Numbered from the stretch's first letter, positions 44,372-53,935 are shown. The stretch is 64,000 nt of DNA from a bacterium (GCA_023150945.1 JAKLJX010000018.1:1-64000), one strand, 5' to 3'. Numbers and translations: made by a program. Notes: generated by a model from the sequence alone, not told the origin.

Positions 44372-45166
44372 CTATTTGTCTGCAACGGCATAAAGCTCCG
44401 GCCGGCGCTGCTGCAGCAACGGCAAGTCTTGCCGGCGCGCGGCAATCGCGGCGGTATCGATTTCCGCGACGATTATGCTTTCTTCGCGATAGTGCGCCAG
44501 CGCCATTATTTCACCGGCCGGACCGGCGATCAGGCTGCCGCCGGCGCAATTGAAATGATCGGCGTTGAGAATGGCATCGCTGCCGGCGACAAAAATGCCG
44601 TTGTCAAGCGCGCGGGCGCGGGCGCAGAAGCGCCATTCTTCCACGTGACTGGAACGCCACGCGCTCGCCACCAGCAGGACTTCCGCGCCGCGCAGCGCCA
44701 GGACGCGGCTCGCTTCGGGGAAGCGAGTGTCATAGCAAAGCATCAGGCCAAAGTGCGCCAGCTCAGTCCGGCAGGTCACCAGGTGGTTGCCGGGTGTGGC
44801 CCACTTGCTCTCTGCGGCCCACAAATGCGTTTTGCGATAGCGCGCCAGGGTATCGCCTTGGGGGCCGACGAGGATGAGTGAATTGTAGATTTCGTTGCCG
44901 TCGCGCTCCGGCATGCCAAAAGCCAGCAGGAGACGGTTGGCGGCCGCGATCGCGGCCACGCGCTCGGCCAGCGCGCCGGCAAACGGCAGGGCGGCTCGCC
45001 TCATGTCGCGCGGCCGGCAATAGCCGGTCAGACACGCTTCCGGAAAAAGCGCAACCGCTGCGCCCATGCTGCCGGCTTTTTCACACCAGCGCGCCATTTC
45101 CGCCAAGTTGTGATCCACTTCTCCCAGCCGGGAGCGAAACTGCACGCAGGCCAACTGGAATTTCAT
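44372..45166 (-). CDS. Carbon-nitrogen hydrolase (nitrilase superfamily)
   Basis: Protein of 264 residues with the nitrilase catalytic triad: Glu in LFPEACLTGY, Lys in RYRKTHLW, Cys in LMLCYDTRFPE. These enzymes cleave C-N bonds of amides or nitriles; omega-amidase and N-carbamoyl-putrescine or deaminated-glutathione amidases are in this branch. Substrate not resolved. It lies between two sensor-kinase genes on the same strand, about 90 bp after the hybrid kinase. Confidence 0.9.
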   Translation of the reverse strand: MKFQLACVQFRSRLGEVDHNLAEMARWCEKAGSMGAAVALFPEACLTGYCRPRDMRRAALPFAGALAERVAAIAAANRLLLAFGMPERDGNEIYNSLILVGPQGDTLARYRKTHLWAAESKWATPGNHLVTCRTELAHFGLMLCYDTRFPEASRVLALRGAEVLLVASAWRSSHVEEWRFCARARALDNGIFVAGSDAILNADHFNCAGGSLIAGPAGEIMALAHYREESIIVAEIDTAAIAARRQDLPLLQQRRPELYAVADK

Positions 45167-45256
45167 GTGTTCATCCCAAGCAACAAGCGCGAGCGCAGAA
45201 TCTGCCGGCGCAGAATGAGGGAGAGGCCACAGCGATTTCGCGCAAGTCTCGCCGTT

Positions 45257-48200
45257 TCATTCCGCCGGTTCCTTCGCGGCCGGAAAGAGCGCAGCAATCG
45301 ACTGCTGCAGTTCGGTCGCCTGAATCGGTTTGATCAAATAACCCGCCATGCCCGCTTGCAAGCAGCGTTCGCGCTCACTCGGCGTGGGGCGCGCGCTCAT
45401 TGCGATGACGGGTGTGGTGGCGCCGGTTTCGCTCTGCCGCCGGTGAAGCTGCTCGACCAGCTCCAGCGCGTTCATCTCCGGAAGATTTACTTCGAGCAGG
45501 GCCAGATCAAAGCGTTCGCCCGCCAGCACGGAGAGCGCATCTTTGCCGGATCCTGAAACCACCACGCGGTGGCCCAGTTTGCGCAGCAGCCGGGCCGTGG
45601 ACTCCTGCGCGGTGGTGTCGTCATCGGCGAGCAGCAGGCGCAGCGGCTGGGCAGTGGGCGTGACCGTCCAACTCGGCTCCCCCAGTATCAAGTCGTCCTC
45701 CGCCTCGACGACTGTAGGTTCCGTGGGAAAGACAAACGGCCGCAGGCTCGCCTGCTCCGGCACACCGAAGCCGGCGGTGAAGTGAAACGCACTGCCTTTG
45801 TCGGGCACGCTTTCCACCCACATCCGGCCGCCCATCAACTCCACCAATTGTGCGGCAATGCTGAGGCCCAAGCCGATGCCGCCATACTTGCGTGCGGGTG
45901 AGCTGTCCGCTTGCGCAAAGGGTGCGAAGATGATGCTCTGCTTCTCGAGCGGGATGCCGATGCCGGTATCCGCCACGGTGAAATGCAGACGAATCTCGGC
46001 GGGAGCGTTGGGCGCGGCGGCCGGGCGAGGGGTCAGGTCGCGGCGGGCTTCCACCACCACTTCGCCGCGCTCGGTGAACTTGACGGCATTGTCGACCAGG
46101 ATGGCCAAAACCTGTTTCAGTCGCGCCTCATCGCCGACCAGATCATCCGGTGTGCCCGGCGCGATGCGAAAGGTGAATTGCAAACCCTGCTCGAGCGCGC
46201 GCCGTTCGTAAGCCTGCAGCGCCGCCGCCAAGCAAGGCCGCAGTCGGAAATTGGCGGGCTCCAAAGCCAGCCGGCCCGATTGAATATTGGAAAAGTCGAG
46301 CACTGCATTGATCACGCCGAGCAGGTCTTCCGCGGATTTTTCCACCACCTGGAGATATTTGCGCTGTTGCGTTGTGAGATCGGTATCGAGCACGAGCTCG
46401 GTCATTCCCAAAATGCTGCTCATCGGCGTGCGAATCTCATGGCTGATGTTGGCGAGAAATTCGCTCTTGGCCACGTTGGCCGCCTCGGCGGCAACCGCCA
46501 TCTGCCGGGCGTGCTCGCTCGATTGCTGGAGCTGTTGATTCGTTTTTTTGAGCTCGAGCAGGACCGCCTCGGAGGCCTCTTTGGCCTTTTGCAGATCCGC
46601 TTCGGCGCGCTTCAAGTCGGAAATGTCCACGGCGACCGCAATCATGCCGGCAATCTCGCGATTGGCATGGCGCAGCGGCGCATACCAGAATTCAAAGAAG
46701 TCCTGATTGATTTCCGTCACCGCGGAGGAAGCCTTGCCGGCCAGCGCCTGTTTGACGTGGTCTGCCAGCTCGGGAATCTCGGGAAAGAGATCGAACACGC
46801 GACGGCCCACCATTTCACCCGGCCGAAAGCCCAATGCCGCCAACCCGCGGCCCTCGGAGAGCGTCACCACGCCGTCCTGATTCATCGCGAGCAGGGCAAT
46901 CGGCGTGTTCGCCACAACCGTGCGCAGCCGCTCCTCGCTTTCCCGCAAGGCCCGTTCCGCTTGCGTGCGTTCCCGAATCGCGACGCGCAGATTCGCGAGA
47001 AACGCCACCACCACCGAAAACGTGAGGACGTAAAGCAGGAACGCCCACCAGGTGAGATAACGCGGCGGCTGAATCACAAATCGAAAAGAAAGCGGCGCGC
47101 TCCACAAATAGCCGCTCTGCTGCGCACGCACTTCGAGCGTGTGTTCGCCCTGGCCGATCTTGGGGATGATGATCTTGCCCTCCGGCGTGGGCGGCGACCA
47201 GGTTTCCTGCCGGCCGAGCAGGCGGGTTTGGTATTGGATTTTCTCAGCGGGATAGAAGAGCGAGGCGAACGCCGCTTCGAGATAGGAATTGTGCGGAAAC
47301 GTCAGCCCGCCGGGCGCCTCACCCAACACGTTTCTTTCGTTGAGGCGCAGCGCCAGGAAGATCGGCGCGGGTGTCGGCATTTGCCGGTGCACCGCGCCCT
47401 GCCAGTAGCTCAGACCCAACGAAGAACCGATCCACAACCGCTGCTCGCTGTCAATCACGGCGGCACGAAAGCTCATGGTCAGGCTGGGAAAGCCATCCGT
47501 GCGATCGAAGCGCGTCACCTGGTTGCCGGTGTAGAGCGTCAGCCCGTGGTTGGTGCCGGCCCAAACTCTGCCGGAGTCGTCGACCGCGAGGGACTTGATC
47601 ATGTTGTCGCGGAAACCCTGCCAGCCCGCCGCCGGCTGCAGCGCGCTGTCGCGATATTGCCACAAGCCCTGGTTGCTTCCCAAAAAGATGGTGCCGTCGG
47701 CCGCGAACGCGAGATCATTGACGGCAAACACCGGCGTCAGGCCGGTTGCGGCCACGCTGAGATTGACGAAGCGATCGCGCGCCGGGTCATAGCGAAACAG
47801 ATAACTCCCCGCGCCCGCGCCGCCGCCGTACACCTCGCCTTGCGGGCTGACCTTGACCACCAGCAGCGGCGCGTTCAAACCTTCGGTGGCCCCGTAGTGC
47901 TTCACCCGGCGCTCGTGATCCACCCGCAGCACGCCCGCCGTCGGATCCTGACAAACCCAGAGATTTTGCTGGGCATCTGCCATCAGATACGAGATGATGT
48001 GGTTGCCATTTTGCGGCAGAACGACTTTTTCGACCCGGCCGTTGTCATGCCGGGTCAGAAAACCGTCGCGGTAGCCCGCCCAAATCGTCCGGCCTGCGCA
48101 GGCCAGAGCAAGAATCCAACTCGCCGATTCTCGGAAAATCGTCTTGCTGGTGAAACCGCTGGCGCTGGGGCTGATGCGGAAAATGGCATCGCCGTTGGTG

Positions 48201-49303
48201 GTCAGCACGTTGCCGTCGCAGTCCACCGTGACCGCGTGAATGTACGGACTCTCGGCCTCCAGCTCGAACTCCGCAAAGAAGGTTTCGTGCATCACCGCCA
48301 TGCCGTCGTCAGCACTCACCCACAGCCGGCCTTCTGGTCCGGCAAAAATGTCGTTGATGACGACCAGAGGCAGCTTGGTGACCGGCTGCGGCCTGCTTTC
48401 ACCGTCCGCCAGGCGCCAGCGGTAGAGGCCTTCGCGCCAAGTGCCGATATAGAGGTTGCCGTCGGTATGCTCGGCAAAGGAGGAGACGCCTGCGTTGATG
48501 AATGCCAGTGGCTGCCAGGAGAGACCCTTCCCCTCAGGCGTGAGAGCCAGCTCGAACAGGCCATTGTTGCTGCCGATCCACAGCCGGTTGCCGGGCCGCA
48601 TCATCATGGCGTCGATGGAAAAGGTGGCTTCCGGCCGGCGGTCGGCGATCTTGTGAAAGGTTTCCGTGGCGGCATCAAAGCGGAACAAATAGCCGCGCTG
48701 CGAGGAGACCAGCAGGCGGCCCTGGCCGTCTTCCACAAAGATGAACGAGCGGGAGTAGCTGCCCGCGCGATAGACTTCCTCGAAGAGAAAGCGTCGTAAC
48801 CTGCCGTTTTGAAAACGCACCACGGCGTCAGGCTCGCTGATCCACAAAGCGCCGTTTTTGTCTTCGAACATGGCTTTGGGATAATGCAGGGTGGAATCCG
48901 TGTGGGTTCGGCTGCCGGCCAGCAACAGCTTGAACAAGGTCGTGTCGCCGCGGGAGTCGATCTGGCTGATCCCCAAATCGGTAATCACGAACGCGCGGCG
49001 GTCGCGCGTTTTGGCGAAGCCCTTGATGAAAAGGTCGGGCAGATTCTCTGTGTAGGTTTTGAAGTTCCGCCCATCGAAGCGCACCAGGCCGGCATCGGTG
49101 GCGATCCACATGAAGCCCAACGTATCCTGGAAAATCGCTTTGGTGAGATTGGTGGGCAGGCCCTGCTCGATGCTGTACGTCACGGCATTCAGATGCTGCG
49201 CGGGGAGGGAGAGGGGGAAGGCAAGCGCAATCGGCAGCAGCAAGCCGGCAAGCCGCGGCCGCCGGCAGGGGCGGCGTGTTTTGATGGCGGTGTGTGATTT
49301 CAT
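45257..49303 (-). CDS. Propeller hybrid histidine kinase with a Glu-substituted receiver
   Basis: Hybrid kinase of about 1348 residues. Signal peptide (LAGLLLPIALAFPLSLPAQ), periplasmic propeller (about 40-680; repeats such as MWIATDAGLVRFDGR), Y_Y_Y-type domain, TM helix (about 740-760), PAS (about 790-900), coiled coil, HisKA with LANISHEIRTPMSSI (phospho-His), HATPase with DNAVKFTE, DTGIGIP and YGGIGLGLSIAA. The C-terminal receiver has the acidic pair LLADDDT, Ser in IAMSARP and Lys in LIKPIQ, but the phospho-acceptor position reads LLEVNLPEMN, Glu instead of Asp. It has no AraC-type output domain, unlike Bacteroides HTCS proteins. ATG 49303 is chosen for a basic signal-peptide start; GTG 49333 is in frame. 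Confidence 0.88.
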   Translation of the reverse strand: MKSHTAIKTRRPCRRPRLAGLLLPIALAFPLSLPAQHLNAVTYSIEQGLPTNLTKAIFQDTLGFMWIATDAGLVRFDGRNFKTYTENLPDLFIKGFAKTRDRRAFVITDLGISQIDSRGDTTLFKLLLAGSRTHTDSTLHYPKAMFEDKNGALWISEPDAVVRFQNGRLRRFLFEEVYRAGSYSRSFIFVEDGQGRLLVSSQRGYLFRFDAATETFHKIADRRPEATFSIDAMMMRPGNRLWIGSNNGLFELALTPEGKGLSWQPLAFINAGVSSFAEHTDGNLYIGTWREGLYRWRLADGESRPQPVTKLPLVVINDIFAGPEGRLWVSADDGMAVMHETFFAEFELEAESPYIHAVTVDCDGNVLTTNGDAIFRISPSASGFTSKTIFRESASWILALACAGRTIWAGYRDGFLTRHDNGRVEKVVLPQNGNHIISYLMADAQQNLWVCQDPTAGVLRVDHERRVKHYGATEGLNAPLLVVKVSPQGEVYGGGAGAGSYLFRYDPARDRFVNLSVAATGLTPVFAVNDLAFAADGTIFLGSNQGLWQYRDSALQPAAGWQGFRDNMIKSLAVDDSGRVWAGTNHGLTLYTGNQVTRFDRTDGFPSLTMSFRAAVIDSEQRLWIGSSLGLSYWQGAVHRQMPTPAPIFLALRLNERNVLGEAPGGLTFPHNSYLEAAFASLFYPAEKIQYQTRLLGRQETWSPPTPEGKIIIPKIGQGEHTLEVRAQQSGYLWSAPLSFRFVIQPPRYLTWWAFLLYVLTFSVVVAFLANLRVAIRERTQAERALRESEERLRTVVANTPIALLAMNQDGVVTLSEGRGLAALGFRPGEMVGRRVFDLFPEIPELADHVKQALAGKASSAVTEINQDFFEFWYAPLRHANREIAGMIAVAVDISDLKRAEADLQKAKEASEAVLLELKKTNQQLQQSSEHARQMAVAAEAANVAKSEFLANISHEIRTPMSSILGMTELVLDTDLTTQQRKYLQVVEKSAEDLLGVINAVLDFSNIQSGRLALEPANFRLRPCLAAALQAYERRALEQGLQFTFRIAPGTPDDLVGDEARLKQVLAILVDNAVKFTERGEVVVEARRDLTPRPAAAPNAPAEIRLHFTVADTGIGIPLEKQSIIFAPFAQADSSPARKYGGIGLGLSIAAQLVELMGGRMWVESVPDKGSAFHFTAGFGVPEQASLRPFVFPTEPTVVEAEDDLILGEPSWTVTPTAQPLRLLLADDDTTAQESTARLLRKLGHRVVVSGSGKDALSVLAGERFDLALLEVNLPEMNALELVEQLHRRQSETGATTPVIAMSARPTPSERERCLQAGMAGYLIKPIQATELQQSIAALFPAAKEPAE

Positions 49304-49522
49304 GCGGGCATGGGTTGGTATTGCAGTTCGCACGTACAGCAGCGTTACGATGGCTCTCCCTCATCCGGCCGCAAAATTATCAAAATGGCGTTGAAATGCA
49401 ATGCCATTCTTTGCGCGGCAACGGTGTGATTGCGGCGCGCCTCTCCCGATAAACTGCTTGCATTTGGCAGGATTCCAGGCTACTTTAAAGCGCCAGTTAG
49501 TGGCCAGAAAAGTGAGTGAGGG

Positions 49523-50026
49523 ATGGCAGACCAGAAGTTGTTTGGCATGGATGGCAAGCAGGCGGATCAGCTCGACGCCATTCGCGAGATCGTGCTGGGA
49601 CCGCCACTGCGTGATCTCGATCGCCGGCTGCAAAAATTGGCGCGCTCGATCGAGCGCCTCAGCGAGCAACAAGAGCAGTGGCGGGCGGAATATGAAACGA
49701 AACTCGCGCAGGTGCAGGCGCGTGCCGACGCGCGTCTCGACCGCATGGCGCGCCGCCTGTTGCGACATCGTAAGCAACTGCAGCGCATGCTCGCGGCGAT
49801 CGAGGCGGAATGGCAACGCGTGCAGGGACGCGTCAAGAGGGAGCGCAGCAGCCGCCTCAAACTCGCCGAGCTTCTCACCCGGCTGGCGCAGCAAGTGCGC
49901 ACCGGGCGGGCACCCGCCAATGGCAAAAAGAATTCTCGCCCCGCCGCAACGCGCCCCCGCCGCCCGACCACCAGCCGCCGTCAAAAAATCCCGTCTGCCA
50001 AAAGTCGCGAACGCAAATCACCATGA
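49523..50026 (+). CDS. Coiled-coil basic protein coupled to the RodZ-C-like gene
   Basis: Protein of 167 residues. It opens ADQLDAIREIVLGPPLRDLDRRLQKL, then a long charged heptad-like coiled coil to about residue 120, and ends in a basic Lys/Arg/Pro/Ser tail. The opening IREIVLGPPLRDLDRRLQ motif echoes LRELLLGTDRARVRHLE in the next protein, suggesting a shared interaction element. The stop overlaps the next start (ATGA). No known family; probably a partner of the downstream membrane protein. Confidence 0.7.
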   Translation: MADQKLFGMDGKQADQLDAIREIVLGPPLRDLDRRLQKLARSIERLSEQQEQWRAEYETKLAQVQARADARLDRMARRLLRHRKQLQRMLAAIEAEWQRVQGRVKRERSSRLKLAELLTRLAQQVRTGRAPANGKKNSRPAATRPRRPTTSRRQKIPSAKSRERKSP

Positions 50027-51354
50027 ACGCGGAATCAGAAAAAACCGCCGACGTCGAGCGTTTGCGCGAGCTGTTGTTGGGCACCGACCGTGCGCGCGTG
50101 CGACACCTCGAAAGCGAAGTGAGTGAACTTCGCCGCCAGCTTGCGGATCGTGAGTCGCTGATCGCCGCGCTCAACCCCGTCATCGGTGATTTGCTCGAGC
50201 GCAAGATTGCCGGCTCCGGCCCGGAGATGGCGGAAATCGTGGCGCCGCTGATGGGTCCGGCGATCAAGCAGCAGGTGGCGGAATCCAAAGACGAGATGGT
50301 CGAGGCGCTCTATCCGGTGATCGGCCAGACCGTGCGCCGCGCCGTCGCCGAGGCGATGCGCAAACTCGTCGCCCAAATCAACCAGCGGCTGGACAAAGCC
50401 TTCAACCTGCAGGCCACCTGGGCGCGCATGAAAGCGCGCATGCTGGGCCTGCCTGAGCCGCTTGCCGTCATTCCGCAAGTCTTCCCCTTCACCATCGAAC
50501 AGCTTTTTCTCATCGATCAACGCTCGGGCTTGTTGATAGCGCATGTGCCCGCCGAAACCGGCGCGCAGAGCAACGGCAAGCTGCAGATGGTGAGCGGCAT
50601 GCTCACGGCGATTCAAGATTTCACCAAGGACGCTTTTGGACCGGATCATGAGGGCGACCTGCATGAAGTCCGCTACGGCGACAAGACCATTTTCGTCGTC
50701 GCCAATCCGCCGGCGTTTCTTGCGGCCGTGACCGCCGGAACGCCGCCGATGCAATTTGCCGACAAGCTGCGCGGCTTGCTGCGCCGGATTCACAACACCT
50801 GGCACCGCGAGCTGCGCGAGTTTTCCGGCGACGCCTCCGCGTTGTTGTCGGCGCGCCAGCCCATGCACAAGTTCATCACCGCCTTCTCGCTGCCGGCGCC
50901 GCCCAAGCAGGCACGCCTGCCGGCCGGGCGCCTGCCATGGTATCGCACCACTCCAGCAAGAGCAGCATTTGCTGCGGCAGCAGGATTGGCATTGCTCACT
51001 ACGGTGTGGCTCGCCTGGCAACCGGCAGGCACGTCCGCTCCGCCGCAAACGCAAAGCACGGCGCAGGTGGCGGCGCCGCAGATTTTGCCGCTCCCGCCGC
51101 CGCTGCGCCTGGAAGCGCGGCTGCACGGCCGCGTGTGGATGAAGGTGATTGCCGACGGCCGCGACTCAACGGATTTCATTTTTCGGCGCGGAGAAATCTA
51201 TGCCTGGCAGGGCGAGCAGCAATTTCGCGTGCAAGTCGGCAACGCCGGGCAGACCGAACTTTTTTTGAATGGCAGCCACCTCGGCAGTTTGGGAGAGGTG
51301 CAGCAGGCGGTCACGCTGCAGATCACGTCTCAGGGCATCGTCGCGAGAGAGTAA
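50023..51354 (+). CDS. Membrane protein: OmpA-associated N-terminal domain fused to a RodZ-C-like (DUF4115) domain
   Basis: Protein of 443 residues. A helical region of about 300 residues (LRELLLGTDRARVRHLESEV; LNPVIGDLLERKI; LYPVIGQTVRRAV; FPFTIEQLFLIDQRSGLLIAHV; VSGMLTAIQDFTKDAF) recalls the domain ahead of OmpA modules in some cyanobacterial and Bacteroidetes proteins. A single TM helix (AAFAAAAGLALLTTVWLAW, about 308-326), a Pro-rich linker, and a C-terminal domain with WMKVIADGRD, FRRGEIYAWQ, FRVQVGNAGQTELFLNG match RodZ-C/DUF4115. The C-terminal domain would face the periplasm. Start overlaps the upstream stop (ATGA). An envelope or cell-shape role is inferred. Confidence 0.75.
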   Translation: MNAESEKTADVERLRELLLGTDRARVRHLESEVSELRRQLADRESLIAALNPVIGDLLERKIAGSGPEMAEIVAPLMGPAIKQQVAESKDEMVEALYPVIGQTVRRAVAEAMRKLVAQINQRLDKAFNLQATWARMKARMLGLPEPLAVIPQVFPFTIEQLFLIDQRSGLLIAHVPAETGAQSNGKLQMVSGMLTAIQDFTKDAFGPDHEGDLHEVRYGDKTIFVVANPPAFLAAVTAGTPPMQFADKLRGLLRRIHNTWHRELREFSGDASALLSARQPMHKFITAFSLPAPPKQARLPAGRLPWYRTTPARAAFAAAAGLALLTTVWLAWQPAGTSAPPQTQSTAQVAAPQILPLPPPLRLEARLHGRVWMKVIADGRDSTDFIFRRGEIYAWQGEQQFRVQVGNAGQTELFLNGSHLGSLGEVQQAVTLQITSQGIVARE

Positions 51355-51950
51355 GTGCCGCGCGCGGGTGATTGGTGAAATCCCCCACTTGGTGGGCATG
51401 ACCGGGGCAAATGCCCCAAGTGCCGGCAGCGCTGCGAGATGGCGGTTGCCGAATGGCCAACTTTGAATGAGTAGCATCAGTGTTTGTTTGGGAAACATTC
51501 GGCCTGGATTAGACAGGGGCTGGGGCGGGATTCTTCTAACTTTAACTCTATCATCCGGATAGCCCACGGCTCTGCCGTGGGGGAGTTGGCTCGGTAAATA
51601 TCCAAGTTTCGGAGAGACATCAATTCGGAGACCATCGCACCGTCAGTCAGAATCAGATTCATTGGCACGAGGGTTGTAAGTGAAACAGGGACGAGTCGTG
51701 CAATACTGTCAGAGCCCGGCGCACAGGCGCCGACTTTACTTCACTGCTTCTCTCATGCTCCGTGAGCTGCAGTATTGATGGGATGTCGTCTTGCACGAGA
51801 GGCTCACGACTGGCTGTGAATCTGGCTGGCGGTCAAGCGGAATCGCATCACCTGAGTTGCATCCGACCGCCGGCCTTATTGTTTGGATGAGACCGAAGCG
51901 TGTCAGGCGAATTAACGGAAAGAGGGTGTGAACCAAGAGAGGAGTTGATG
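51355..51950. other. 596-bp intergenic region with several inverted repeats
   Basis: No gene. It contains nested hairpins CACTTGG...CCAAGTG around GGGGCA-AA-TGCCCC (51386-51422), CCCACGGC-TCT-GCCGTGGG (51563-51581) of a common interspersed type, CGGCGC-ACAG-GCGCCG (51718-51733), and CAATACTG (51704-51711) against CAGTATTG (51765-51772). The last two may form part of the leader of the OmpA gene. GAGAGGAG (51937-51944) is that gene's SD. Confidence 0.5.
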
Positions 51951-53399
51951 ATGTCCAAAAAAATTCTATCGGGTATCCTGGCGGTGTTGGTGCTCAGCTC
52001 GTTTGCGATTGGCCAGGATCGCGCGGGTTCCGTCGCCTTTGGTGTGCGGGGCGGCATCACAAACTACCAAGGCGATGATTATGATTCCGCCAAGCAGCGT
52101 CCCTATGGCAGCGTGCTGGCGGAGTACTACCTCACCAATCGTTTCTCGCAAGAAACAGCGCTGAACATCGGGGAATTGGCCGGCGAGACCGGTGCCAACG
52201 ATTTCAAGTCGGTTGCGAGCAGCTTGAGCCTGATGGGCCGTTTCGCGCTGCTCGGCGGCGGTTTTCGCCCCTATCTGGCGGCAGGCGCAGAATTGGTCGG
52301 CATTGATCCCGAAGGCGAGAACAATGACAATCACGATCGCACCTCGTTCGCCTTTCCGGTGGGCGGCGGTGTGAGCCTGGGGCTCGGAGAGAATGTGACG
52401 TTCGACGTGCGCGGCTTGTATCATTACTCCCTTGACGATCGCTACGACGGCCTCGACACCGAAAGCGCGAACGACGCTTTTCTCACCGGCACGGCCGGCC
52501 TGACCTGGATCACCGGCGGCAACCCCGACAAAGACGGTGACGGCCTGAGCAAGAAGGAGGAAAAAGCACGCGGTACCAATCCCAATCTCGCCGATACCGA
52601 TGGCGACGGCTTGAGCGACGGCGAGGAAGTCAATGTTTACAAGACTGATCCCCTCAAGGCCGACTCGGACGGCGATGGCTTGAGCGACAGCGATGAGCTC
52701 AAAAAGTACAATACCAACGCCAACAAAGCCGACAGCGATGGCGACGGCCTGAGCGACGGCGACGAAGTGCTGAAGCATCGCACCAACGCCAGCAACGCCG
52801 ACAGTGACGGCGACGGCCTCAATGACGGCGCGGAGATCAACACGCACAAAACCGACGCCCTGAAAGCAGACACCGACGGTGACGGCCTGAGCGATGGCCG
52901 CGAAGTGACGCAAACCAAGAGTGACCCGCTCAAGGCTGATACCGACGGCGGCAGCGTGAATGACGGCGCCGAGGTGACGCGCGGCAGCGATCCCCTGAAT
53001 GCCGAAGATGACGTGCCGAAAGTCGCCAAAGTCGAAGAGACGTTGCAGGTGGAAGTCGGCAAGGCCATCGTGCTGGAAGGTGTGGTGTTCAAGAGCGGCA
53101 GCGCCGAGATTTCGCCGGAATCCGAGGCGATTTTGGTGAAGGCGTTCAACACGCTCAATGAGAATGCCGAGATCGCCGTGGAGATTCAGGGTCATACCGA
53201 CAATCGCGGCGGCCGGGCGCTGAACACCAGACTGTCGTTGGCGCGTGCCGAGGCCGTGAAGGCGTACTTGGTGAGAAAAGGCATTGCCGCCAACCGCATC
53301 ACCACCAAGGGCTTTGGCCCGGACAAGCCGGTGGCTTCCAATGACACCGCTGAAGGACGGCAGCAAAACCGGCGCATTGAGTTCTTCCGTGTGAAGTAG
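51951..53399 (+). CDS. OmpA-family outer-membrane protein with thrombospondin type 3 repeats
   Basis: Protein of 482 residues. Signal peptide (SKKILSGILAVLVLSSFAIGQ), a barrel of about 185 residues (GVRGGITNY, LAEYYLTNRF, SLMGRFALLGGGFRPYLAAGAEL), then about seven calcium-binding thrombospondin-3-type repeats (DSDGDGLSDGDE form, about 205-345), and a C-terminal OmpA domain (VVFKSGSAEI, IQGHTDNRGG, LSLARAEAVKAYLV, GFGPDKPVASN, NRRIEF) that binds peptidoglycan. This barrel-TSP3-OmpA order is common in FCB bacteria. ATG 51951 is 6 nt from GAGAGGAG; ATG 51948 is adjacent. Confidence 0.92.
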   Translation: MSKKILSGILAVLVLSSFAIGQDRAGSVAFGVRGGITNYQGDDYDSAKQRPYGSVLAEYYLTNRFSQETALNIGELAGETGANDFKSVASSLSLMGRFALLGGGFRPYLAAGAELVGIDPEGENNDNHDRTSFAFPVGGGVSLGLGENVTFDVRGLYHYSLDDRYDGLDTESANDAFLTGTAGLTWITGGNPDKDGDGLSKKEEKARGTNPNLADTDGDGLSDGEEVNVYKTDPLKADSDGDGLSDSDELKKYNTNANKADSDGDGLSDGDEVLKHRTNASNADSDGDGLNDGAEINTHKTDALKADTDGDGLSDGREVTQTKSDPLKADTDGGSVNDGAEVTRGSDPLNAEDDVPKVAKVEETLQVEVGKAIVLEGVVFKSGSAEISPESEAILVKAFNTLNENAEIAVEIQGHTDNRGGRALNTRLSLARAEAVKAYLVRKGIAANRITTKGFGPDKPVASNDTAEGRQQNRRIEFFRVK

Positions 53400-53423
53400 G
53401 TTCTGAAAGCTCCGTGTAATCCC

Positions 53424-53505
53424 AGCCGCGAAAGCGCAGCGCCTGAACCGCCGGCAGGTTTGTCGAGGCTGTTGGTGCGCCCTGCGCCTTCGCGGCTTTG
53501 TTGTG
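53424..53505 (+). terminator. Long stem-loop terminator after the OmpA gene
   Basis: 16-nt arms (53424-53439 and 53482-53497) pair with one G-U, and TTGTTGTG follows. The 42-nt loop makes it atypical. Confidence 0.55.
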
Positions 53506-53530
53506 AACTTAGACCTGTGAGGGAGAAATC

Positions 53531-53776
53531 ATGCTGTACACTATCCTGATTGGCCTGGTGGTTGGCGCGATCGCAAAATTCATCATGCCGGGCAAAGATC
53601 CCGGCGGCATTATCGTGACGATCCTGTTGGGCATCGGCGGGTCGGTGCTGGCCACTTACCTCGGACAGTGGCTCAAAATCTACGCCGAAGGCCAGACCGC
53701 ACAGTTCGTCGGTTCGGTCGTTGGGGCCATCTTGATTCTGTTCGTGTATCGTCTCCTCACCAAGAAACGGAGTTGA
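53531..53776 (+). CDS. GlsB/YeaQ/YmgE-family (transglycosylase-associated) membrane protein
   Basis: Protein of 81 residues with three hydrophobic helices. The pattern IGLVVGAIAKFIMPGKDPGGIIVTILLGIGGSVLA and VGSVVGAILILFVYRLL is that of the small GlsB/YeaQ/YmgE stress-associated family. GAGGGAGAAA lies before the ATG. Function is not known in detail; the family is induced by envelope or osmotic stress in some bacteria. Confidence 0.9.
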   Translation: MLYTILIGLVVGAIAKFIMPGKDPGGIIVTILLGIGGSVLATYLGQWLKIYAEGQTAQFVGSVVGAILILFVYRLLTKKRS

Positions 53777-53865
53777 GCGGTACCACGACCGGCGTGGGTG
53801 CTTCCCTGCGCCGGACTGGCGCGGATCACTGCCCTGAGGCTCCTGATGCGCTGAGGTCTTGACGT

Positions 53866-53895
53866 CCCCGCAGCCTGCTGCGGGGCATTTTTGTT
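53866..53895 (+). terminator. Rho-independent terminator after the GlsB-type gene
   Basis: CCCCGCAG-CCTG-CTGCGGGG (53866-53885), then CATTTTTGTTT. Confidence 0.88.
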
Positions 53896-53935
53896 TGGTT
53901 GAATTTCGTTGCGCTGGTCATTGAGGAAAAGCTGC

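Noticed and set aside
45911..48799. 962-codon plus-strand open frame
   Set aside because: Antisense to the hybrid kinase, whose domains are unmistakable; composition typical of a GC-rich shadow.
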